The notes: generated by a model not told the origin, from the sequence alone. Positions 40,739-51,765 are shown, counted from the first letter of the stretch. The stretch is DNA of 64,000 nt from Amoebidium appalachense (GCA_963693365.1 CAVNZM010000015.1:5518001-5582000); one strand, 5' to 3'. Numbers and translations: made by a program.

Positions 40739-41341
40739 TCAGTTGCATCCATTGACAGTGTCAACTGGTGCGATCCAGAGCACATACTGCCCAGCGTCGA
40801 CACCCTCTACATGGAACACGATGCTCTCGCTCTTCTTCAGCTCCACACAGTGGCTAACGGCCGTAAGCACGTGGCCCTCACCAGACACGTGCTTGAACGA
40901 CGCAACAGGCTGCGAGAGACGTGCGCGTGTTCCAGACATCTTGTTGATAACAATAGTAGAACCGGCGGGGCCGCGGAAAAATGCCTTCACTTTTGCGTGT
41001 GTGGCCTGTGTGCCCTCCTTTGCAATGTTCACGAGTTGGCCAGAGGCCCCGCGTACAGCAGAGATGTCGATTTCATCGACCTTGCCTGTGAACTGGTGGC
41101 AACGGCCCATACAGTCGGTGGGTTGGTAGTCGAACGACGTTGGGGGGAAGGAGGGAAGGCGCCCAAGCATGCGCATGAGCTCGTTTGAGACTGTGTGTGG
41201 GCTGACTGTCACTGTCTGTGTGCCTTCGCGTATCGACGCTGCGACAACAGGTGTGTGCCTTATGTTTTGTTGTGCGTGTGGCATTGTGGTGGGGAGGGAA
41301 AAGGCTACCCCAGCCAAGCACAGAGTGATTATGTGGTTCAT
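40739..41341 (-). CDS. Secreted 200-residue orphan protein
   Basis: Intronless frame from ATG in a strong Kozak context (GCCACCATGAAC) to stop. The N-terminus MNHIITLCLAGVAFSLPTTM looks like a signal peptide. The mature part has five cysteines or fewer (CMGRC near residue 77) and a C-terminal half rich in alternating hydrophobic residues (STIVINKM, VLTAVSHCVEL, ESIVFHVEG, QYVLWIAP) suggesting a beta-sandwich. No membrane anchor. A TATA box lies 59 bp upstream. I do not recognise the family; a secreted adhesive or matrix protein is a guess. Confidence 0.7.
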   Translation of the reverse strand: MNHIITLCLAGVAFSLPTTMPHAQQNIRHTPVVAASIREGTQTVTVSPHTVSNELMRMLGRLPSFPPTSFDYQPTDCMGRCHQFTGKVDEIDISAVRGASGQLVNIAKEGTQATHAKVKAFFRGPAGSTIVINKMSGTRARLSQPVASFKHVSGEGHVLTAVSHCVELKKSESIVFHVEGVDAGQYVLWIAPVDTVNGCN

Positions 41342-41399
41342 GGTGGCTACTGAACAGTTTTCGAATAGGCGATGACGACTCGTCTGTGTGGTTATTGCG

Positions 41400-41406
41400 C
41401 TTTATA
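41400..41406 (-). promoter_or_regulatory. TATA box (TATAAAG) of the secreted-protein gene
   Basis: Minus-strand TATAAAG 59 bp upstream of the start codon, leaving room for a leader of about 25-30 nt. Confidence 0.6.
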
Positions 41407-41925
41407 CCCCCCAGGCCCCCAGGCTTGTGTGAATTCCGCGAGAGTTGTGCGAATTAAATAGAAGGCACGCCGCACGTGCATGCGCAATATGCGCGTGCAG
41501 TCATGCGTGCAGCATGTCCAACGCTACAGTACCAATTCCGTAAGCAAAAATAAAAATCAAAACCACTAATGACATTTCATATATCCAAGAAACCTATGCA
41601 GAGTTAAACAGCAATGAAACGCGCGGTCACGCGCAACATGCATATGTGCTGACCGCACAGTGTCTATGATTAGGAGCATAGAGCAATGACAACATATGGG
41701 AAGTTTTGCCCTCCTCCAAGATTGATTACGGTCGTGGCATGTAACTGTCGGCCCTAAGACCTGTCTTTTGCGCGCTGTCTAGAACTCGCTCAGGGAAGCA
41801 ATACTTGGCAAAAAACATAATTCGCTAAAATATATCACATATATCACTAACAAAGTTCGTAGGTTTAGCAGGTTGTGCATGTGCAAATCACGCGTGCATT
41901 TCTATCGAATATGCTGTTTTAGTTG

Positions 41926-42048
41926 ATTGGCTAAAGATATCAGTTTTGCTCGTTTTATCTCCTTTCTGTTTTATGATTGGCTAATTCTATCTAGCCCGCC
42001 TGAGTGTAACTTTGTAAGCCATTAGGATGTAATCTGAGTTCTGATTGG
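41926..42048 (+). promoter_or_regulatory. Three inverted CCAAT boxes in a divergent spacer
   Basis: ATTGG at 41926, 41976 and 42044, about 110-230 bp before the ATG at 42159. The whole stretch 41410-42120 is unique, AT-richer and otherwise empty, fitting a shared promoter region. Confidence 0.45.
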
Positions 42049-42120
42049 TCAAACAAATTGACAAATGACAACTCACTTCCGTATAACGGCTCATTCGACA
42101 ACAAGATTCTTGGCGCCTTG

Positions 42121-42160
42121 GGTTAAATCACGGCCCTCTGAAAGAGGGCCGTGGTTAAAT
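42121..42160. repeat. 11-bp perfect hairpin flanked by 8-bp direct repeats
   Basis: CACGGCCCTCT (42129-42139) pairs with AGAGGGCCGTG (42143-42153) around GAA. GGTTAAAT occurs on both sides (42121-42128, 42153-42160). Same layout as the element at 10300. Confidence 0.85.
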
Positions 42161-42431
42161 GGGCACTCAGCTGGGTAACGTTCGTGATCATCGCCGTTTC
42201 CATGACTGCATGAACATACAATGCACGTGGGAGCAGCGTGGACACGCAATCAGTGTGTCTTGCCAAGTACGTGCAACAGCCCACATGAATGGCAAACAGT
42301 TATATGCTTGTGGGAGACACACACTCAGTGACGCTGATTTTGTATTCTTTCACCTTGTATGTACTGATGTAGGAAGCCAAGAAAATCCAAACTGCTTTGA
42401 TCTGCCAGAAGCTTTTTTTTTATCGAAGTAA
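42159..42431 (+). CDS. Possible small cysteine-containing protein
   Basis: ATG-initiated frame of 90 codons beyond the CCAAT cluster: HDCMNIQCTWEQRGHAISVS, then ACGRHTLSDADFVFFHLVCT. Seven Cys, no signal peptide at this start. It may be an exon rather than a whole gene. Not recognised. Confidence 0.35.
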   Translation: MGTQLGNVRDHRRFHDCMNIQCTWEQRGHAISVSCQVRATAHMNGKQLYACGRHTLSDADFVFFHLVCTDVGSQENPNCFDLPEAFFLSK

Positions 42432-42463
42432 CTGTGTCCACCCCAGGAGGTCAAAGCCTTGCC

Positions 42464-42506
<43 letters not shown>

Positions 42507-42507
<1 letters not shown>

Positions 42508-43025
42508 AGCCTCGGTAGACTCTAGAATCTTAATTTTTTTCAAAAAATCTAGACGCTAGAATCTTATTATCTTAATTGTGAACCACCCCTGTAATGGTAC
42601 TATTATCACTGCGGTTTACATACAGTCTGTCAATGCCAAAACACAAACATTGAGGCTCACTTCGGAAGTCCTTGATCACCTGAAACTCAGGCTATATGCT
42701 GTACGGTCATATGCTCGGGGGCCTTCCCCCCCCTCTCCCCCCCCCCCTCCCCCCCCCCCCCCCCCCCCTTTCCCCCGGGCCCTTGTCGCCCCCCCTCCCC
42801 CTCCTCCCCCCCAGGCCCCTGTCCCCCCCCCCCCCCCCCCCCCCCCCCGCCCCCCCTCTTCCACTCGTCTCCAGCGGCCCCACCGCGTGCGAACACACAC
42901 GCACACCCTTTCACACGTGTTTGATTAACACATCATGGGTCATTCAGCATTAAGATAATTCACATCAAGATAAGTAGTACTTGATTTTTTGAAAAAAATT
43001 AAGATTCTAGGGGCTACCGAGGCTG
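42507..43025. mobile_element. MITE-like element with ~42-bp terminal inverted repeats
   Basis: Ends CAGCCTCGGTAG (42507) and CTACCGAGGCTG (43025). The inverted repeats continue through CTAGAATCTTAATTTTTTTC and AAAAAATC to about 42549 and 42983 with few mismatches. The interior (about 430 bp) has no transposase, only unique sequence and C-rich tracts. CAG...CTG ends occur in several cut-and-paste superfamilies; superfamily undetermined. Confidence 0.7.
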
Positions 43026-43282
43026 AGGGGAAAATAAGATAACGGGGGGGACGATTCGGAGGGGGCACTGTGGCTTCCCTACTTATTCTAGCATTATTAT
43101 TACTAAGGATCAGGTGCACAAGAAAAGCCCTTATGTGCAGCAGATGAATATTTTTCTGATTAGCTTGAAGTCCTCCGCCGCCCGGGAAGCTTTTGCTTTG
43201 CCAAGTACCGATCTACAGACCGAAAAAGCCAATGTTTGTGTGCTTGTCAGACTATGTGCCACGGTGTCTGTTGTATGTGTGT

Positions 43283-43318
<36 letters not shown>

Positions 43319-43331
43319 GAGGGGGGGTGTC

Positions 43332-43336
43332 CTGTC

Positions 43337-43417
<81 letters not shown>
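43332..43417. repeat. (GT)n tract
   Basis: About 75 bp pure GT after a poly-G run of about 35. Confidence 0.95.
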
Positions 43418-43423
<6 letters not shown>

Positions 43424-43720
43424 ATCACAACGTGTTTGTGTGTGTGTGGCTCTGTGTCAGGGTGCACGTGGTGTGTGTGTGTGTTCCCCCCCACCCCCCT
43501 CCTCCCCTCCCCCCACCCCTCTCTACCCTCCTTCCTGGGCTACTTAACTTTTTTTTTTTTTTTTTTTTTTTTTTTGGGGGGGGGGGGGGGGAGGGGTTGT
43601 TCAACGGTGCGAAAATGTGTGCATGAGGACTGTCTGTGTGTACATTTGGATTTTGTGGCGTTGGAACCTCCGCAGCCCAGAATAAGGACGCACAGGGCTC
43701 TAGGGGAGGGGGGAGGGCTC

Positions 43721-43757
<37 letters not shown>

Positions 43758-43814
43758 ATAAGATAATGAACCCTACGGCCGAAAACAATAACAAAAACAA
43801 TACAAGAAGGCAAA

Positions 43815-44158
43815 ACAGTGTGTTCGTGCTGCTCTGCATGGTGGAAAAGAAAGAAAGAAGAGCAGTGTGTTTGTGCTGTTCGGTATGGTAGAGGACACTA
43901 GAGCAAGGTGTTGGTGCTGCTCGGCATGGTAGAAAACGAGAGCAGGGTGTTGGTGCTGCTCGGCATGGTAGAAAACTAGAGCAGGGTGTTGGTGCTGCTC
44001 GGCATGGTAGAAAACTAGAGCAGCGTGTTGGTGCTGCTCGGCATGGTAGAAAACTATAGCAGGGTGTTGGTGCTGCTCGGCATGGTAGAGGACACTAGAG
44101 CAGAGTGTTGGTGCTGCTCGGCAGGGTAGAAAACCAGAGCAGGGTGTTGGTGCTGCAA
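43815..44158. repeat. 39-bp minisatellite, ~8 copies
   Basis: The core GTGTTGGTGCTGCTCGGCAT followed by GGTAGAAAACTAGAGCAG recurs about every 39 bp, with a diverged GAGGACACTAGAGC variant in two units. The period is a multiple of three, so frames stay open through it. Confidence 0.9.
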
Positions 44159-44369
44159 CCGGGGTGGGAAGTGTGTGTGTGTGTGTACATGTGTGTGTGT
44201 GTGTGGGTGTGTGTGGGTGTTTGTGGGTATTTGTGTGCTTGTGTGGAGTGTGTGTGTGTGTGTGTGCGTGCGTGTGTGTGTGAATGTGTGTGTTTGTGTG
44301 TGTGTGTGAATGTGTGTGTTTGTGTGTGTGTGGGGGGGGGGGGGGGGGGGGGGGGGGGGGAGGGGGGCG

Positions 44370-44699
44370 GGAAGGGCGGGATATGCATCAGTGGCCAAAA
44401 CGGAGGAGCCTCCGAAAGAGAAGGGAAAGAAAAAAGAAAGAAGGAAAAAAAAAGTAACGAATATAACCTTTGGTGCGTGGGAAAGAGACTGCCGGGGCCA
44501 TAATCACGTGCATGCCGCAGGGGGGGGATCCGGAATGGGGGGGGGGGGGGGGGGGGTGAGAAGGGCCATCATCCCCCTCGGCTAGGTGGGTCCCTCCCCC
44601 CCCCCTGGGGGGGGGTTGACCCTCTTAGTGCGGCTACCTTGGGGAGGGAGGGGGGGGGGGGGGGGGGGACCCACCCACCACCCGAAGGAAGTGGGTCCC

Positions 44700-44734
<35 letters not shown>

Positions 44735-44830
44735 AGAGGGGGGAGGGGGGTACCACCTGGTCCATGGGGATCGGATATTTACTACTCCCGGGCCCTCCCA
44801 TTTCAAATTCAAAAATCCCTTAGGTGCTCT
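44370..44830 (+). repeat. Dispersed repeat fragments (see 36455)
   Basis: Contains ATATGCATCAGTGGCCAAAA near 44384 and TTTCAAATTCAAAAATCCC near 44801, flanking G/C tracts and repeated TGGGTCCCTCCCCC blocks that resemble 37735-37920. Confidence 0.55.
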
Positions 44831-44995
44831 GCCGCAGGCTGTGTGTGTGTGACAGTTACGACATGACATTTGTCCCAGGCACGCCACGCCGTGCGCCGTG
44901 AGACAGTGAGTAGCTAGCGCTGCTGTGACTGAATGAGTAAGTGTGTGTGTGTGTGTGTGCGTCAGACGTGTGTGTGTGTATGTGTGAGTGAGTGA

Positions 44996-44999
<4 letters not shown>

Positions 45000-45094
<95 letters not shown>
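45000..45094. repeat. (GT)n tract
   Basis: About 92 bp pure GT after GAGT repeats. From 45100 to 45880 no gene is recognised. Confidence 0.97.
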
Positions 45095-45888
45095 AGTGTG
45101 TGACGTGTGTCTGACAGGTGTGTGTGTACAGTGTGGGCATGTGTGTGTCACAACCACGGCGTGTATGTGTGTGTGTGCGTGTGTGTGACATGGTGTGTTG
45201 CCAAGTTGTGCGGACGTGTGTGTCAATAGTACTACTAGTCACTGCGTGTACACGACGTATCTGCACGTCGAGTGTTTTGTGTGTGCCACACGTACGCGTG
45301 TTTGTGTGTGTACACATGTGTGCACGTGTCACCGTGACGGTGTCACACGGTGATGCGTATCATACGGTGCGGCATGTGGCTTGCCATGCATGACATGTTG
45401 TGGGCCCCATTGGCAAGTTCGACCTCTGCCAGTGGGGGCGAGGGGGGGGGGGGGGGGGGGGGGGGGGGAGGAGGGTCACAGTGGTTAGGCTGTCGACGTC
45501 AGGCCGCCAGTCACGAGGGGCCAGCCTAGTAGTACGCCAGCGGGGCGCCTCAGGCTGGTTCGGTGCTGAGCTTAGTGAGTAGCTGCCAAGTAAAACGCCA
45601 AGCCCTGCAATAGCCTGACCAATCATTCGTGGCCATCATGGGTGCACGTGGGCCCCTAGCTATAGAATTCTAAAATTAGCACGGCCCTCTCCAGCCTGCC
45701 TGTCGGACCAACTTGAACATGGCATGCAGGGTTTTGCCCTGAGCCGCAACGGCGGCAAGGCTAGCGCTAGCGCTGAGGTCATGAGGCTTGTGCACTGTGC
45801 ACAGCACCACTGACGGTCATAGGGGATTCGTCAACCTTACGTAACTTGGGCAACCATCTGACAGCGGGCAGTCGCTGATTCATGAGTG

Positions 45889-46281
45889 ATGGGAGACCTA
45901 ATTATCTACGCCTCCGTAATACGTTTAAAATTTGTTTGGGGGAAAAAATTGGGAAAGGGGGGTGAGGAGAGTGGGGCACATATGTATATGTACCTGCTGT
46001 TCTCTGAGACTCCCGTGCACGTCACCGTACTATACCCACCATATGTAGACCTGCAGTTGCAAGCACAGCAGGGCCCGCAGGCACTGGCAATTGTAAGTTG
46101 CAGCCAAATGCAGCCCACGGTGCAAACAAATGTGATCTGGGCCGCGGATGGCATGACTTTTTCGCGAAATCGTTGGCAAGCGATAAAACTAACTAATTCT
46201 ATTTACACAAGTATGTTAGAAGCATGCCATTATAATAAAAAAGGTGCCACGAGATCTCATATCTTCCGCATCACAAAATGA
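45889..46281 (+). CDS. Possible Ig-like domain exon
   Basis: One frame contains TPVHVTVLYPPYVDLQLQAQ, then AIVSCSQMQPTVQTNVIWAADG. The VTVLYPP linker and a Cys followed 13 residues later by Trp are typical of an I/C2-type Ig domain in animal and choanoflagellate adhesion proteins. The C-terminal 40 residues before the stop are AT-rich and may be intron. Exon borders not fixed; about half an Ig domain is visible. Confidence 0.35.
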   Translation: MGDLIIYASVIRLKFVWGKKLGKGGEESGAHMYMYLLFSETPVHVTVLYPPYVDLQLQAQQGPQALAIVSCSQMQPTVQTNVIWAADGMTFSRNRWQAIKLTNSIYTSMLEACHYNKKGATRSHIFRITK

Positions 46282-46289
46282 ATGCACGT

Positions 46290-47390
46290 GTATTAACAAA
46301 TAGAGTTGGTTCATAGAATGCATACGAATATATAAAACATATTTCTAATAGTATTTTCGCTCCTTGTTTTTTTTTTTTTGGTGGGAGGTGGGGCAGCATT
46401 TCTAGGTGATATCGGTAGCGTACAAACATACACGTTTATGCTTGATAGTCGTCATAAATGCTTTCTATGTGGTGGAATGTGGGCCTGGGAGTCTGAGAGG
46501 GCACCCGCACGTGCACGTAGTAAGATGTTTTGTTTCAACAAACTAAATTTTTTGAAAACAGCAAATAAAACAATTACTTAAAAATTGTATGAAGTTAATT
46601 TTGAGGGAGCATATGCGTATTTTTTCCGTTTATGTGCATGGAAGAACGGTTCGATATCAAGCTGACATCAGCTGTCGCGGACCCACGTGGAGAAAAGGAA
46701 TGCGCTACCGCATGCCACTGTCGGAAAATGATAGCGTGCACCAATCAGTGTAAAATCTTAGGTGATACTCCATTGGCTCGAGCATCTACATCGGTATGTG
46801 TTTTTCGCGTTATTACGTCGTTTGATTGGATGCGCATAAACTTAGCAATTTAGCTGCAGTCACCTGCAACCCGTAACGTGCGCGTTGCAGCGCAGAACAG
46901 AATTCTATTTTGACTTCTAAATATTGCAATAATTGCCACATATACCTAACAATACCGTATATCTAGTATTGCTAAGAGAGTAAGAGTCACCAGCTTCACC
47001 TTCATGTTTTTGTGTTTTGGCAGTCATTATACATTCTTCATGTGCTACAATAATAACATGACCGTCACAGTGTCACACAGGTCGTCCATCTTGGAGTGGA
47101 CAACGCGGCACATGCTACAACAAGGGGGATGTTGGAATGTGCGCCATGTGAGCCACCGGCCAAATCTAAACGCGTATTCATAGGTCGATCACAGCACCTG
47201 CAAAGAGTACGTGCTAACTGCGGTGAGGCTCTGCAGTTTGCCAACGGTCTGTCTTTTCTCGTAGCCAAAAGTTTGACTTTTATGCTCTGTTTCCACGTGA
47301 GGTCAAACAGGTGTAGTTGCACGCAGACACAGGCAGATATATAGAGTACACAGTCACTAAGTCTTTCAGGCACATACTCCGTCCTTGTAG
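46290..47390. other. Unique spacer upstream of the RGS gene
   Basis: About 1.1 kb without long repeats or a convincing gene. CCAAT-type motifs near 46742 and 46814 fit regulatory DNA. Confidence 0.4.
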
Positions 47391-47486
47391 CGCCATGCAC
47401 CAACAGTGGTTGCTTGCATGCTCTGAGCTACCCACACACCCTACGTGCCACTGTGCTACCTTGTGCCTGTGCATTGACACAGCAAC

Positions 47487-48331
47487 ATGACTACCTCAGC
47501 CCCCCTACCGTTCACTTCTACCTTGCTGAGCCCAGCCCCTCCCACACACCGCAAGGGTTCCCTACCCCTTCTCCACCGCCTTCTGACCACAGGATCCTTC
47601 GTCACCCCCCCCCGACACCCCCAACCACCCCGCGCACACGCCCACGTGCACGTAGTGCCACCGACCTCTCCTCTCTCGCGCGCCTCTTTGCCAACCGGAT
47701 ACTCGGCACGCGCAGGTCGCGCTTTGTGCCTGTGTGGCTGCCCTCCTCACCCCACAGTGACGCAGCACACACACTCGCACTCAGTCTTCTTTCAGCCGCG
47801 GGTCATCCCTCAGTCAGACGCAGCCCCTCTGCAGACTGTGTGCTGGGCACGGCCACAAGCAGTGCCCTCACACCCACACAGACACTGGCGTTTGTGGGCA
47901 GTTTGCGCAAGTTTTTGCAAAAGGAACACTGCGAGGAGATGCTCGACTTCCTGCTGGCCGTGCACAGCTACCACCTGGCACCCACCCGCCAGGCACGTGA
48001 GCACATCTTGCACACATTCGTGCTTGAGGGGGCAGCAAAGCAGGTGAGCCTGGACGAACATCACGTGGTTCTGGTGTGTAGATTGGTGGCCGGGACAGAA
48101 TCGCACACGTCACTACACACGCATTTCCACGATCGTGCGGAAAAAACTCCAAAATTCTTTATTAGTGACTCGATCGATCATGTGCCAGCATGGGATCAGG
48201 AGGGTGCGTTGTGCAAGGGGGACAACATCAGTTGTGTGTTTGATGAGTGCGCTGAGCACGTGCTTGGGCTATTGGCTAACGACACGCTGGGTCGCTTTAT
48301 GCAGACCTGGGATTCGGAATGCAAAAATTGA
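47487..48331 (+). CDS. RGS-domain protein
   Basis: Regulator of G-protein signalling; RGS domains speed GTP hydrolysis by G-alpha subunits. The domain fills the C-terminal half: SLRKFLQKEHCEEMLDFLLA (the family has DFWLA), then REHILHTFVLEGAAKQVSLD, and FDECAEHVLGLLANDTLGRF near the end. About 45 extra residues, including VPAWDQEGAL, sit between the VSLD and FDEC helices. The N-terminus is Pro/Ser-rich. The best start (ATG 47487, MTTSAPLPF) is in another frame and joins the RGS frame only if the run of 9 C at 47605-47613 is one base off; otherwise an upstream exon supplies the start. Stop at AATTGA; no membrane segment. Confidence 0.8.
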
Positions 48332-48339
48332 CTCTACGG

Positions 48340-48830
48340 CCTTTTTTTTTTTCTTTTTTTTTTTTTGAAGGTTTGATTATGTTGAAAGTCTGATGGCAGG
48401 GTTATACTGACAATAATATGAAGCTCAGCAGTATTCCCCCAGCAACCATGTGAATGTGCAGTGTCTTTATGTGGGGTAGACGCAGTTTTTTTAAAGCAGA
48501 ATATGCAGTTTAATGTACATATATGCAATACATGAGCCTCATTCCGTATTTTACGAATGATACTGTTGTGTATTAGTTCATGATAACAGATTTCGCGGCT
48601 TTACTTAATTATCACGAGAATGAACATGGTGCAATAGAAAATTTTTTTTTATTATTATTAATGTTTACTAGACTATTATGGCAGAAAACACAAAACGAAT
48701 CGAACGTAGGCTTCGTGCTCTGTTTTGCACCACTACACTCAGATAATAATGAAAGAACTTCGCAGTCTCATAATATCGTGCCGAACTCAGGGTATGGGCT
48801 GCGGCCGCACTGAAACCGTCGAAAATGAAA
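48340..48830. other. 3' flank of RGS gene, no gene seen
   Basis: AT-rich unique sequence with T-runs. No recognisable coding. Confidence 0.5.
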
Positions 48831-48833
48831 TAA

Positions 48834-48871
<38 letters not shown>

Positions 48872-49206
48872 TCCCGGGCCCCCAGCACTGTGATATCCAC
48901 ACACACCACGTTCACACATGTGTACACGTACCGTTCATGATCACCGCGGCACAAATCACACACTACAGCCAGCTGTTTAGTGTTTGGGGCCGGCACACAC
49001 ACACCTGACAGTGTGACACACTCACACAAAGTCACACACATGACAGAAAGCGCACAGAAGCAGAACTTGACCAAAATTCACATACAATTCTCCCCCCTCC
49101 CCTGCCCCTTCCCCCGGGCCCCGGGCCCTCCCCCCTTCCCGGCTCCCACCACACATGCGCTGCACACACAGTGGCACTCAGTGTCATATACGCGCACACA
49201 GCCGAT

Positions 49207-49252
<46 letters not shown>

Positions 49253-49399
49253 TGTTCTCCAGAACCGGCGTCACACTAACATAGCCTAGTGAGTCTGCCA
49301 GAAAAATGCAGTGCAAGGTCAAGCTCACACTTCCAAAGTGTGTCCTCACTTCAAAACGGCTAGTGTCTGTGGTGTCCGTGGGTCCGTGCAGATGTGGCT

Positions 49400-49870
49400 G
49401 TCCGATGGTGTATGCACATGACTTTTATAATTGAATAGTAAAGTTTAACATGTGAGTTCATAGTACATGCATACTATGCACAAAAAATGAGACTGAAATC
49501 TTATGTGAAGACAGTATTTATCCGTTAACGCCTTATTTGAGCAATGGTGGATTCAAATTCGGAATGGTGAACATTGTATCCTCAGCTGTGAATGTTTTGT
49601 GTGAAGCTTGAAGACTCGGTGCTGTCAAAACTCTGGCAAACAAAGCACGGCTACACCGGGGTAGCTCTTTTTTGAGCAGAGGTTCTCGGACCTATAGTAC
49701 TGGGAGTGGGGAGTGATGGAGGAAGAAACGAGTCAAAGCTACGCTGATACGGATGATATGCAAAGTAACTCCAGCACACACTGTAGGCCACTTTTAAGAA
49801 CACACCCTGTCAGGCTCCTGAGGTTCGTAAGGTCACCGTGAGAATTAAACGGTGCTAGTATGATAAGTAT
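49400..49870. other. Unique spacer, no recognised gene
   Basis: A short ATG frame at 49716 (MEEETSQSYADTDDMQ before GTAACT) could be a first exon, but nothing supports it further. Confidence 0.4.
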
Positions 49871-50065
49871 GCTAATTGTGCTCTTTACTTCCCATTACTA
49901 AGTTGCACATGAAGCTTAGCCGGGGCCGTGTCCGAGGCTATGTGGGTGCTTCTGTTTGTTTGATGCCGCAGCAGAGCAATATTCATGCATGCATGTCTGT
50001 GTGTGTGTGTGTGTCACGGTATGTGTGTTGTGTGTGCATGTGTGTGTGTGTGTGTGTGTGTATGT

Positions 50066-50119
<54 letters not shown>

Positions 50120-50269
50120 CATACTTGTACATCTGCTTTTCTTTTTCCGGGGGCCCGGGAGGGGGGGGGGGGATGAGGTAATCAGGGGTACTTAAACTCT
50201 AAAAGTGGGAAAGGAATGGTTGGTGGCACAAGAGAATAAATCTCTTTTTCTTTTTTTTTCTTTCTTTTT

Positions 50270-50300
<31 letters not shown>

Positions 50301-50318
50301 GAGGCAGCGGCGGCCGGT

Positions 50319-50349
<31 letters not shown>

Positions 50350-50867
50350 GGGGGAGGGAGGGACAGGGGAGGGGGGAGGGGGGAGGGGGGGAGAAGGGGA
50401 GGGGCAGGTGAGGGAGGCGGCGAAAGGGGGGGGGGGGGGGGGGGGGGGGGGGGGTGCTGGTTATATACCGTAGGCTAATCACCGTGTCTCATGCATGCAA
50501 CTTCATTATTGAAAATGTCTAAGGATTTAGGTGTGGCTGCTACCTGATCAATTCTTGCAGGCTGAGTCACTGACGCCAAGTACACACGGCAGATGCTCAA
50601 AATGTGATAGCACCAAAGTCACGGCCCCTTTAACATTTTAATTTAAATTAAATTTAAATCATAATTTTGAATCAGCAAGACACGGTTACAGATAGCTGTT
50701 TGGCTGCTAGATGGTGGCCTCAGAGTCAGAGTGGTGGTGCCGTGCGGCGTGTGATGTGTCAGTGTGTTTCTGCTTGTGCGGTGTGTGTGTTTGTGTGTGT
50801 GTATGCGTGTGCGTGTGCCGTCCCGTCCCGAGTCGCAAGATGTCTGTGTGAGTGTGCGTGTCTGTGT

Positions 50868-50869
<2 letters not shown>

Positions 50870-50945
<76 letters not shown>

Positions 50946-50956
50946 TGTGTGTGTGA

Positions 50957-51008
<52 letters not shown>
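50870..51008. repeat. (GT)n tracts with TGTGTCAGTG interruptions
   Basis: About 140 bp. A smaller GT array lies at 50036-50118. Confidence 0.95.
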
Positions 51009-51011
<3 letters not shown>

Positions 51012-51251
51012 CGCCTGCGTGAGCAGTGTGTGTGTGTTTGTGTGTGTGTGTGCACGCGCACGTGTGCTCGTGGGCACCATGTGATGCCCACTTGTGCCTT
51101 AGTCTCCTAATACCATCTGTATCATAACCTATGATGGTGTCACGTCATTTTGTTTAATACACGCATCACACAATGCACGAATCAATTCCCCTTAACCTTT
51201 CATTTCTTATTTTTTGGTTGTTGGGCTTGTGTGTGTCTACGATCATTCCAG

Positions 51252-51481
51252 TTGATTGATGGTGGTGCCACCGGGAAGGGGCAGGTGTGGAGGAAAGACC
51301 GAAGGGTGGTGGTGTTGGTGGGGGAGGGGAGGGGGAAGATATGGGGGGGGGGGGGGTTGTTCCGAAGGGTACTACGAAGGGGAATCAGGCACAAAAACGT
51401 GCGATTCCCAACGTGCTGAAAAACACGACGTTTCATTTGACTTTTGAAAAGCTATCGTGTGGGCCACCACTAAAGAAGTGA
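51252..51481 (+). CDS. Two 3' exons of an unrecognised basic protein
   Basis: Exon 51252-51305 (CATTCCAG acceptor, 18 codons, LIDGGATGKGQVWRKDRR) and terminal exon 51368-51481 (GTTKGNQAQKRAIPNVLKNT, then FEKLSCGPPLKK and TGA) share phase 0. The intron between is GT/G-rich. The second exon has good codon composition; its acceptor (CCGAAG) is weak. Basic, no family recognised. Confidence 0.45.
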
Positions 51482-51535
51482 AGTGTGGGGGTGGATGGGT
51501 CGGTGCGTCTCTGTGGAGGGTGGGGAGGAGGGTGG

Positions 51536-51632
51536 GGGGGGGGGGGGGGGGAGAGGGTTTGGGGGGGGGGGGGGGGGGGGGGAGGAGGGTTGGCGGGGGG
51601 GGGGGGGGGAGGGGGGGGGGGGGGGGGGGGCT
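51536..51632. repeat. G-rich tract
   Basis: About 95 bp of G-runs broken by A/T. Confidence 0.95.
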
Positions 51633-51765
51633 GGGGGGAAACTTCGTGGGGATCTAATTGACTCAGTGTTCAAAAAGGGAATTTGAATCTGGTTGGTGTT
51701 CTGAAGGAGAAGTGAATCAGATCCATGTGCATATATTTGCCCTGATGATGGTGGCGGTGATGCAA

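Noticed and set aside
43815-44158. CRISPR-like array
   Set aside because: Units are contiguous, with no unique spacers, in eukaryotic DNA; it is a minisatellite.
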